Shown here piece by piece: positions 1 to 5,167 of a stretch of DNA of 12,491 nucleotides. A program made the translations under genes and the position numbers. The first letter of the stretch is position 1. Each line of letters starts with the position of its first letter. Origin of the DNA: an uncultured Eubacteriales bacterium (lineage in GTDB: Bacteria; Bacillota; Clostridia; Peptostreptococcales; Anaerovoracaceae); the NCBI GenBank assembly GCA_902797345.1, contig CADBSL010000163.1:1-12491 (forward strand), written 5' to 3'. The notes below the pieces were generated by a model that was given only the letters and a program-made list of their open reading frames with translations, searched no databases and was not told where the DNA came from.

Positions 1-217
1 CTTCATCGACCACCTGGAGATCTTCTCCCTGCTGGCCAATGTGGCGGACGTGAAGAGCCTGGTGATCCACCCGGCCACCACCACCCACTCCCAGCTCACC
101 GAAGAAGAGCTGCTGGATCAGGGCATCACCCAAAGCACCATCCGGCTCTCCATCGGCACCGAACACATCGATGATATCCTCGCGGACCTGGAGAAAGGGT
201 TTGCGGCGATCAAATAA
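1..217 (+). CDS. metY: O-acetylhomoserine sulfhydrylase, 3' end (partial)
   Basis: Only the last 71 residues are present; the reading frame enters at base 2 and ends at TAA 215-217. The tail carries the C-terminal signature of the Cys/Met-metabolism PLP enzymes: SLLANVADVKSL, then IHPATTTHSQLTEEE, then STIRLSIGTEHIDDI and a final amphipathic helix. The HPATTTHSQL and RLSIGTEHIDDI blocks are typical of MetY-type enzymes, which make homocysteine from O-acetylhomoserine and sulfide in the cytoplasm. The catalytic lysine lies outside the window. A related gamma-family member (cystathionine gamma-synthase or gamma-lyase) is the main alternative, but the wording of the tail and the cysK and metNIQ neighbours favour MetY. 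No clear terminator follows the stop codon; the spacer begins with a long inverted repeat instead. Confidence 0.88.
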   Translation, partial: FIDHLEIFSLLANVADVKSLVIHPATTTHSQLTEEELLDQGITQSTIRLSIGTEHIDDILADLEKGFAAIK

Positions 218-232
218 TGCTATTGCAAAGCC

Positions 233-364
233 CGGGCTGCGGGGGGCGACAATAGCTTCCTCGCCGGAATCGGCGCCTTTGGACGGGGCTAAATCGCCTT
301 GAATGGTCCGACTTCTACGAGCGCCTTTCCTCTGAGGAACTATTGCTCGCCTGCAGGCAGCCCG
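233..364. repeat. Long imperfect inverted repeat (structured element)
   Basis: The arms are 233-262 and 334-364. Outer parts CGGGCTGC (233-240) and GCAGCCCG (357-364) pair perfectly; further in, GGCGA-CAATAG-C-TTCCTC (246-262) pairs with GAGGAA-CTATTG-C-TCGCC (334-350) with single-base bulges. The roughly 70-base interior can pair again, for example GAATCGG (267-273) with CCGACTTC (308-315), and contains GCGCCTTT twice (273-280 and 321-328). A 7-base pair GCTATTG (219-225)/CAATAGC (250-256) offers an alternative fold. There is no U-run, so it is not a standard terminator, and I do not recognise a known riboswitch. It may be a mobile repeat of the genome or a structured leader or processing site between metY and cysK. 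Confidence 0.6.
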
Positions 365-591
365 CAAGAAAACTCTCCCACTTGAAGGATTCGTTCGAAT
401 AGCAGACGGGGGAAGCGTCGCAGGGGCATTGTTGAGCCGCCGGCCCTTAGCGATTGGCGAGCTCCGAAGGAGCGAAGGCAGAGCTTAGTGCCGCTGCGAG
501 CGAACACATAGCGAAAGCGTGCCCCGAGATGCTTTCTCCGGCCGCTGCGAGCGAATCAAAAAAGCAAAAATGAAGAAAGAAGGTAAAAACA
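365..591. other. Spacer before cysK with short hairpins and a duplicated 15-mer
   Basis: No gene is supported here. Visible structure: a small hairpin ATTCG-TT-CGAAT (389-400), a hairpin GCTCC-GAA-GGAGC (461-473), and the exact 15-base direct repeat GCCGCTGCGAGCGAA at 490-504 and 541-555, 51 bases apart, with more GAGCGAA/AGCGAAAGCG wording between the copies. The cysK ribosome binding site AAGAAGG lies at about 577-583. I see no convincing sigma-A promoter, so cysK may be read through from metY. The wording looks like an intergenic repeat family rather than a regulatory site, which is inference. Confidence 0.5.
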
Positions 592-1524
592 ATGTCAAAC
601 ATCTACAAAGGAACATTAGGATTGATCGGTAACACCCCGTTGGTGGAAGTCACCAATATCGAAAAGGCCCTGGGCCTGGAAGCGACCCTGCTGGTCAAAC
701 TGGAATACTTCAACCCTGCCGGCAGCGTCAAAGATCGGATCGCGAAAGCCATGATCGAAGATGCGGAAGAAAAGGGCCTGTTAAAAGAAGGATCCGTCAT
801 CATCGAACCCACCTCCGGCAACACCGGCATCGGCCTGGCCGCCATCGCTGCTGCCAAGGGCTATAAGATCATCCTCACCATGCCGGAGACCATGAGCGTG
901 GAAAGAAGGAACATCCTGAAGGCTTACGGCGCGGAGATCGTCCTGACGGAAGGGGCCAAGGGAATGAAGGGAGCCATCGCGAAAGCTGAAGAACTGGCGG
1001 CCCAGACCCCGGGCAGCTTCATCCCCGGACAGTTCATCAACCCCGCAAACCCGGCCATCCATAAAGCCACCACCGGTCCGGAGATCTGGAAGGACACGGA
1101 TGGGGCCGTAGACATTTTCATTGCCGGCGTCGGCACCGGCGGGACCCTCACCGGCGTGGGAGAATACCTGAAAGAACAGAAACCGGAAGTGAAGATCGTG
1201 GCCCTGGAACCGGAAGATTCCCCGGTGCTGTCGGAAGGCAGAGCCGGCGGCCATAAGATCCAGGGGATCGGGGCCGGTTTCGTGCCGGATGTGCTGAATA
1301 CCGGTGTTTACGACGAAGTCTTCAAGGCAGCCAATGACGACGCCTTCGCAGCGGCAAAGCTGCTGGCGAAGACCGAAGGAATTTCCGTGGGGATCTCCTC
1401 CGGAGCAGCTCTTCACGGCGCCATCGAACTGGCGAAAAAGCCGGAAAATAAAGGGAAGACCATCGTGGCCCTCCTGCCGGACAGCGGCGACCGGTACTAT
1501 TCCACCGCATTATTTACGGAATAA
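592..1524 (+). CDS. cysK: Cysteine synthase A (O-acetylserine sulfhydrylase)
   Basis: This 310-residue cytoplasmic PLP enzyme makes cysteine from O-acetylserine and sulfide; the length is normal for CysK. The N-terminus has the family opening GLIGNTPLVEV. The PLP-binding lysine is K47 in NPAGSVKDR; the substrate-loop PTSGNTG is at 73-79, the phosphate-binding glycine loop GVGTGGT at 179-185, and the C-terminal PDSGDRYYST at 296-305. All key residues are present. The ATG at 592 follows AAGAAGG with good spacing. It lies downstream of metY, which also uses sulfide, and upstream of the methionine importer, so it belongs to a sulfur amino acid block. A cystathionine beta-synthase-like role is possible in this fold, but there is no CBS domain and the short length fits CysK. 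Confidence 0.96.
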   Translation: MSNIYKGTLGLIGNTPLVEVTNIEKALGLEATLLVKLEYFNPAGSVKDRIAKAMIEDAEEKGLLKEGSVIIEPTSGNTGIGLAAIAAAKGYKIILTMPETMSVERRNILKAYGAEIVLTEGAKGMKGAIAKAEELAAQTPGSFIPGQFINPANPAIHKATTGPEIWKDTDGAVDIFIAGVGTGGTLTGVGEYLKEQKPEVKIVALEPEDSPVLSEGRAGGHKIQGIGAGFVPDVLNTGVYDEVFKAANDDAFAAAKLLAKTEGISVGISSGAALHGAIELAKKPENKGKTIVALLPDSGDRYYSTALFTE

Positions 1525-1557
1525 TCCCTTTAGACGCCCGGTTCGGAAAAGATTCTC

Positions 1558-1587
1558 TTGATGAACCTGTCGGTTTAGTAGTATAAT
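1558..1587 (+). promoter_or_regulatory. Sigma-A-type promoter for metQ
   Basis: TTGATG (1558-1563) is followed after 18 bases by a perfect TATAAT (1582-1587). Transcription would start near 1594, giving a leader of about 40 bases before the metQ ATG. That leader is too short for an S-box or T-box, so if metQ is methionine-controlled it would be through a DNA-binding repressor rather than a riboswitch. AACC-TGTC-GGTT (1564-1575) lies between the two hexamers and could be a small operator. I see no terminator between cysK and this promoter. Confidence 0.65.
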
Positions 1588-1636
1588 AGAAAGGCTAAAG
1601 AGAGCAACATTGTTTTTGAGAAAGGAGACGATTATC

Positions 1637-2512
1637 ATGAAAAAAGTTATTTCCCTTTTACTGATCACCGTGATGATCTTCGCGACTTGCTTCGCACTGG
1701 GCGGCTGCGGCGGCAGCGACGACAGCGCAGCATCCGGCGGCGCGATCACCATCGCCGTACCGAACGATACCACCAATGAAGCACGGGCACTGCTGCTGCT
1801 GCAGGACATGGGTTACATCACCCTGGATCCGGATGCCGGCATCACCGCTACCGTAGCTGATATCACTGACAACCCCTACGGCATCGAATTCAGCGAAGTC
1901 GAAGCGGCTCAGGTCCCCAACGTTCTGAAGGACGTGGACTTTGGTATCATCAATGCGAACTATGCGCTGGAAGCGGGAATCGATCCCTCTGCTGATGCAC
2001 TTCAGTTAGAAGGTTCCTCCTCCCCCTATGGCAACATCCTGGTCGTCAAAGAAGGGAATGAAGATACAGATTGGGCGAAGGCTCTGGCAGCTGCACTGAC
2101 CAGCCAGCAGGTCGCTGACTTCATCGCTGACAAGTACAACGGTGCAGTCATCTCCATCGTGGAAAACCCGACAGACGGTTTTGACCCGGATCTGGACTAT
2201 GATGCACTGGCAGGCACCACCATCACCGTGGCAGCTTCCCCGACACCGCATGCTGAGATCTTAGCCGTTGCCAAGGATATCCTGGCTGAGAAAGACATCA
2301 CTCTGGACATCCAGGAATACACCGACTACGTGGTTCCGAACAATGTAGTAGATGACGGCACACTGAATGCGAACTATTTCCAGCACATTCCGTACCTGGA
2401 AGACTTCAATGCTGAAAACGGCACACACCTGGTATCTGTAGTTCCGATCCATGTAGAACCCATGGGCATCTACGGCGGCAAGCAGACCAGCCTGGACGTT
2501 ATCGGCCAGTAA
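1637..2512 (+). CDS. metQ: Methionine-binding lipoprotein, NLPA family, circularly permuted
   Basis: This 291-residue lipoprotein should capture methionine outside the membrane and deliver it to MetNI. ATG 1637 is chosen because AAAGGAG (1621-1627) precedes it by 9 bases and it opens directly on a signal peptide (MKKVISLLLI). The lipobox ALGGC makes C24 the lipidated residue. The order of conserved blocks is reversed compared with known MetQ. Residues 36-175 match the usual C-terminal half: ITIAVPNDTTNEARALLLLQ, then TATVADITDNP, VEAAQVPNVLKDVDF, INANYALEAG, SSPYGNILVV and ADKYNGAV. Residues 195-291 match the usual N-terminal half: ITVAASPTPHAEIL, then EYTDYVVPNN, LNANYFQHIPYLEDFN and HVEPMGIYGGKQTSLD. 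E. coli MetQ runs FQHRPFL, then GYSKKIKTV, then AIPNDPTNLGRALLLLQ. A linker at about 176-194 joins the old ends. The frame is intact and family blocks are well kept, so the protein is probably functional. It heads the metQ-N-I group. Confidence 0.93.
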   Translation: MKKVISLLLITVMIFATCFALGGCGGSDDSAASGGAITIAVPNDTTNEARALLLLQDMGYITLDPDAGITATVADITDNPYGIEFSEVEAAQVPNVLKDVDFGIINANYALEAGIDPSADALQLEGSSSPYGNILVVKEGNEDTDWAKALAAALTSQQVADFIADKYNGAVISIVENPTDGFDPDLDYDALAGTTITVAASPTPHAEILAVAKDILAEKDITLDIQEYTDYVVPNNVVDDGTLNANYFQHIPYLEDFNAENGTHLVSVVPIHVEPMGIYGGKQTSLDVIGQ

Positions 2513-2513
2513 G

Positions 2514-2666
2514 AGTCTGAAGACTAAAGTCTTAAGTCTATAGTAGTCTATGTGAAGAAAGACGATAGGCGAACTGAAGAGTAAAGGTAGAAGACTGGGG
2601 ACTACGAAGAAAGGCAGAGGTGCCCGGAGGGCATCGAAAGTCTTAAGTCTCCAGTCTTATGTCTCT
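2514..2666. repeat. Two clusters of AGTCTNN heptad repeats between metQ and metN
   Basis: Left cluster: AGTCT or its complement AGACT starts at 2514, 2521, 2528 and 2535, an exact 7-base period, with another AGTCT at 2545. Right cluster: AGTCT starts at 2639, 2646 and 2653, again every 7 bases, followed by TGTCT at 2660. The 14-mer AAAGTCTTAAGTCT occurs identically at 2526-2539 and 2637-2650. Between them lie AGACT (2592) and a small hairpin TGCCC-GGA-GGGCA (2621-2633). The metN ribosome binding site is just past the right cluster. No gene or terminator is visible. It resembles the short heptanucleotide intergenic repeats known in other bacteria; its function is unknown. Confidence 0.65.
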
Positions 2667-2679
2667 TAAAGGAAATGCT

Positions 2680-3696
2680 ATGATCGAGATCAAGAATTTA
2701 ACCAAAGAGTTTCAGACCGCTGAAGGCACAGTCACAGCGCTGAAAGATATATCGCTGACGGTTCCCGACGGGGACATCTACGGGATCATCGGGATGTCCG
2801 GCGCCGGGAAAAGTACGTTAGTAAGATGCATCAACATGCTGGAGAGACCCACCAAAGGAACGGTGGAGATCGACGGCGTGGATCTGGGCACCTTGTCCGA
2901 GAAGGAACTCCGGGAAGTCCGTCACGACATCACGATGATCTTTCAGGGCTTTAACCTGCTGATGCAGCGGACCTGTCTGAAGAATGTGACCTTCCCTCTG
3001 GAACTGGAGGGAGTGAAAAAGGCGGATGCGAAAAAACGGGCTATGGAGCTTTTGGAGATCGTTGGACTTCAGGACAAGGCCAATGTGTATCCGGCACAGC
3101 TGTCCGGCGGACAGCAGCAGCGTGTAGCCATCGCCCGGGCTTTGGCTACCAACCCCAAGGTCCTGCTGTGCGACGAAGCCACCAGCGCCCTGGACCCCAC
3201 CACCACGAACTCGATCCTGGATCTGATCCGGGATATCAACGATAAAATGGGGATCACCGTGATCGTTATCACCCACCAGATGAACGTGGTGGAGAATATC
3301 TGCAAACACGTGGCGATCATCGAAAAAGGCGAGATCGTGGAGCGGGGAGAAGTGGGAGCCGTCTTCTCACACCCCAAATCCACTGCGGCCAAGCACCTGG
3401 TATTCCCGGAAGGGGATCCGGGAGCTATCATTGTCACCGAACCGGATGAATATCTGATCCGGGTGGTCTACAATGGGGCTATGGCGGCCGGGAAGCCGAT
3501 GATCTCCCGGTTGGCGAAGGAAAAGGGGATCGAGGCCAATATCGCGTATGCTTCCACCCGGGGTATCGAAGGCAAGGCCTATGGGTCCATGCTATTAGGG
3601 ATCCGGGGCGGCCGGGAAAAGCTGCAGGAAGCCATCGATTACCTGACCCAGACGGAAGATATCATCGTAGAGGAGGTGAACCCGGATGTTCAGTAA
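2680..3696 (+). CDS. metN: Methionine ABC importer, ATP-binding subunit
   Basis: The 338-residue ATPase drives methionine uptake on the inner face of the membrane together with MetI and MetQ. ATG 2680 is preferred because AAAGGA (2668-2673) sits 6 bases upstream; an in-frame ATG at 2659 lies inside the heptad repeats with no ribosome binding site and would add seven residues. Visible motifs: Walker A GMSGAGKST (38-46), Q-loop Q89 in IFQGFNLL, signature LSGGQQQR (141-148), Walker B LLCDEATSALD with D165 and E166, and switch histidine H199 in ITHQM. The last 75 or so residues form the ACT-like NIL domain typical of MetN, which senses methionine for feedback inhibition in studied members. The Q-loop reads FQGFN where many MetN proteins have FQHFN. 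It overlaps metI by 11 bases. Confidence 0.95.
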   Translation: MIEIKNLTKEFQTAEGTVTALKDISLTVPDGDIYGIIGMSGAGKSTLVRCINMLERPTKGTVEIDGVDLGTLSEKELREVRHDITMIFQGFNLLMQRTCLKNVTFPLELEGVKKADAKKRAMELLEIVGLQDKANVYPAQLSGGQQQRVAIARALATNPKVLLCDEATSALDPTTTNSILDLIRDINDKMGITVIVITHQMNVVENICKHVAIIEKGEIVERGEVGAVFSHPKSTAAKHLVFPEGDPGAIIVTEPDEYLIRVVYNGAMAAGKPMISRLAKEKGIEANIAYASTRGIEGKAYGSMLLGIRGGREKLQEAIDYLTQTEDIIVEEVNPDVQ

Positions 3697-4393
3697 CCTC
3701 TTCACTCCGGAAGTCGTTTCCGAAGCCTGGCAGATCGTAAAGACCCAGTTCCCTCTGGCGTTCTGGGAGACCTTCTACGTAACCGTTGTAGCGACGGGCA
3801 TCTCCATCATCATCGGGCTGCCTTTGGGCGTCCTGTTGGTGGCCGGAGAAAAGAACGGCGTATTCCCTCTGCCGAAGGCCTTCATGGCGGTACTCAACGT
3901 GGTGATCAATCTGCTGCGTTCTGTACCTTTCCTGATCTTGATGATCATGGTATTCCCGCTGACCCGTGTGATCGTGGGCACCAGCGTCGGCACGGTGGCC
4001 TCCATCGTTCCGTTGGTGATCGCGGCCTTTCCCTTCGTGGCCAGACTGGTGGAATCCAGCCTGCGGGAAGTGAGCCCTAACATCATCGAGATGGCCCAGA
4101 GCAGCGGCGCATCTCCTTTCCAGATCATTTCCAAAGTCATGATCCCGGAAAGCGTGCCCTCGCTGATCTCCAACTTCACCATCGCCATCACCACGATCTT
4201 AGGCTATACGGCCATGAGTGGTATCATCGGCGGCGGCGGGCTTGGTAAGATCGCCATCAACTACGGATACTACCGTTACAAATATCTGGTAATGCTGCTG
4301 GCAGTCATCCTGCTGATCGCCATGGTCCAGGGCTTCCAGAGCCTGGGGACCTACCTGGCTGTCAAGATGGACAAGCGGCTGAAAAACAAATGA
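3686..4393 (+). CDS. metI: Methionine ABC importer, permease subunit
   Basis: This 235-residue integral membrane protein forms the methionine channel. Five hydrophobic segments are visible, at about residues 28-53, 66-92, 103-120, 162-180 and 199-215, as usual for MetI. The cytoplasmic coupling loop that docks on MetN (EAA loop) is at about 123-155, with LREVSPNIIEMAQSSGAS followed by the IPE step. The C-terminal SGIIGGGGLGKIAINYGYYRY stretch is a MetI hallmark. The ATG lies inside the end of metN (11-base overlap) behind a strong AGGAGGTG at 3671-3678, indicating translational coupling. A terminator follows 22 bases after the stop codon. Confidence 0.96.
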   Translation: MFSNLFTPEVVSEAWQIVKTQFPLAFWETFYVTVVATGISIIIGLPLGVLLVAGEKNGVFPLPKAFMAVLNVVINLLRSVPFLILMIMVFPLTRVIVGTSVGTVASIVPLVIAAFPFVARLVESSLREVSPNIIEMAQSSGASPFQIISKVMIPESVPSLISNFTIAITTILGYTAMSGIIGGGGLGKIAINYGYYRYKYLVMLLAVILLIAMVQGFQSLGTYLAVKMDKRLKNK

Positions 4394-4414
4394 TCTGAAT
4401 GAAAAATGCAGTTT

Positions 4415-4445
4415 AGGGCGGTGAATCACTCACCGCTCTTTTTTT
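4415..4445 (+). terminator. Intrinsic terminator after metI
   Basis: A 10-base stem runs from 4415-4424 to 4430-4439, with the core GCGGTGA/TCACCGC and a five-base loop ATCAC. It runs directly into a T-run (4439-4445). This is a standard Rho-independent terminator and marks the end of the metQNI unit. Confidence 0.9.
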
Positions 4446-4720
4446 CGCGAAAAAACGGGAAGAAGTCGTGACATTTCTCTAAAAAAGTGTTCCGAGGCCA
4501 TCAAAAAACCGATGGGGACATCAAAGATCTTGATGGATATATGTGGAAAATTGAAGGTAGAGAAGTTGAAACCGAAGATTATACGGCATAGATAATCAAA
4601 AAAGGTCATATTAACGTTATATTAAGAAGTAATCCAGAATAATTTTCTTCACGAGTTTGTCACTCCGAAGCCTCTTCGGATGTATGAGAAAAATTCATCT
4701 TTTGGATGAAAAACTCCTTG
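4446..4720. other. AT-rich non-coding spacer with small inverted repeats
   Basis: No gene is supported. Small dyads are present: CCATC/GATGG (4498-4502 and 4511-4515), CATCAA-AGATC-TTGATG (4519-4535), the 8-base palindrome TAACGTTA (4612-4619), a hairpin CCGAA-GCCTC-TTCGG (4666-4680) and a hairpin TTCATC-TTTTG-GATGAA (4694-4710). CATCAAA occurs in the first two. These could be operators or the 5' part of a structured transcript reaching the peptide gene. A possible promoter TTGAAA (4566-4571) with GATAAT (4591-4596) has a poor 19-base spacing, so it is not listed separately. Confidence 0.4.
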
Positions 4721-4749
4721 TTTACTTTTTAACAAAGAAGGTCTATTAT
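4721..4749 (+). promoter_or_regulatory. Possible promoter for the small peptide unit
   Basis: TTTACT (4721-4726) and TATTAT (4744-4749) are 17 bases apart, which fits a sigma-A promoter of moderate strength. Transcription would begin near 4756, about 70 bases before the peptide start codon at 4829. If correct, it rules out the in-frame ATG at 4748 as a start, because that codon overlaps the -10 box. Confidence 0.35.
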
Positions 4750-4828
4750 GAAGATGTTCCAAGGGGAACGGGAAATACTCCGAAGAAATTCGGGTGATGA
4801 TGGTCAGATATCGAAGGAGGAACGGAAA

Positions 4829-4930
4829 ATGATGAGAACATACGGAAGAATCGCTTACAACAAAATCTTTGCTGCTGAATTTGCTGGTGTTGCTGCTATC
4901 GCTGCTGCTACAATCGCACAGATCTTCTAA
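4829..4930 (+). CDS. Small hydrophobic peptide, 33 residues, unknown function
   Basis: The peptide starts MMRTYGRIAYNKIF and continues with an alanine- and isoleucine-rich stretch of about 20 residues to a terminal AQIF. This is a short basic N-terminus followed by one likely membrane helix. AAGGAGG (4814-4820) lies 8 bases before ATG 4829, one of the best ribosome binding sites in the window; a second ATG follows at once. An in-frame ATG at 4748 would give 60 residues with a charged N-terminal extension, but its site (GAAGG) is weaker and it overlaps a possible -10 box. Eight of the nine alanine codons are GCT, unlike the GCC/GCG-rich neighbours, which can indicate high expression or a different origin. 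A terminator at 4998 closes the unit. A small membrane protein, a type I toxin-like peptide or an export signal are all possible; none is shown. Confidence 0.5.
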   Translation: MMRTYGRIAYNKIFAAEFAGVAAIAAATIAQIF

Positions 4931-4968
4931 GAGGGCGACAAAAATCGACAGAAAAAAGGAGAAGAGAA

Positions 4969-4995
4969 ATGAATTCTCACCATAGTATGATGTAA
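4969..4995 (+). CDS. Possible 8-residue mini-ORF (MNSHHSMM)
   Basis: ATG 4969 follows AAGGAG (4956-4961) with 7 bases of spacing, then reads MNSHHSMM and stops at TAA 4993-4995, three bases before the terminator stem at 4998. The good site and the placement suggest a translated mini-ORF or leader peptide, but so short a frame can occur by chance. There is no gene directly after the terminator that an attenuator would obviously serve: the antiporter 170 bases further on has its own promoter. Confidence 0.25.
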   Translation: MNSHHSMM

Positions 4996-4997
4996 GG

Positions 4998-5042
4998 CGG
5001 ATGTATTAACGAGAGGTTGGTACATCCGTTTTCGTATTTTTT
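4998..5042 (+). terminator. Intrinsic terminator after the peptide unit
   Basis: The perfect 8-base arms CGGATGTA (4998-5005) and TACATCCG (5021-5028) enclose a loop in which AAC/GTT can extend pairing. TTTT follows at 5029-5032 and a second T-run at 5037-5042. It would end a transcript of roughly 280 bases starting near 4756, or catch read-through before the antiporter operon. Confidence 0.75.
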
Positions 5043-5078
5043 GAGCTTTCGGTTTGGAGGATCCTTTGAAGAGAATGA

Positions 5079-5107
5079 TTGCGAAAAAGCGGTAGTTTTC
5101 GTATAAT
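5079..5107 (+). promoter_or_regulatory. Sigma-A-type promoter of the antiporter-malY-MFS operon
   Basis: TTGCGA (5079-5084), 17 bases, then a perfect TATAAT (5102-5107). Transcription would start near 5114, leaving a leader of about 55 bases before the ATG at 5168. The leader has a short dyad ATCGG/CCGAT (5118-5137). The terminator at 4998-5042 lies just upstream, so this promoter probably opens a new operon. Confidence 0.7.
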
Positions 5108-5167
5108 TGAGCTACGGATCGGGCGTTCCGGACCGATAGAGATTTTGTAGATTAACAGGAGGCTTTG

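Noticed and set aside
218..591. S-box, T-box or other known riboswitch before cysK
   Set aside because: None of the conserved core words of these elements is visible, and there is no terminator or sequestering stem at the cysK binding site.
1610..1636. Upstream TTG start for metQ
   Set aside because: It would put nine extra residues before a clean signal peptide, and the AAAGGAG lies after it; ATG 1637 is correctly spaced.
4748..4828. 60-residue version of the peptide gene starting at ATG 4748
   Set aside because: It has a weaker site (GAAGG), overlaps a possible -10 box, and its charged N-terminal part resembles nothing; kept only as an alternative start.
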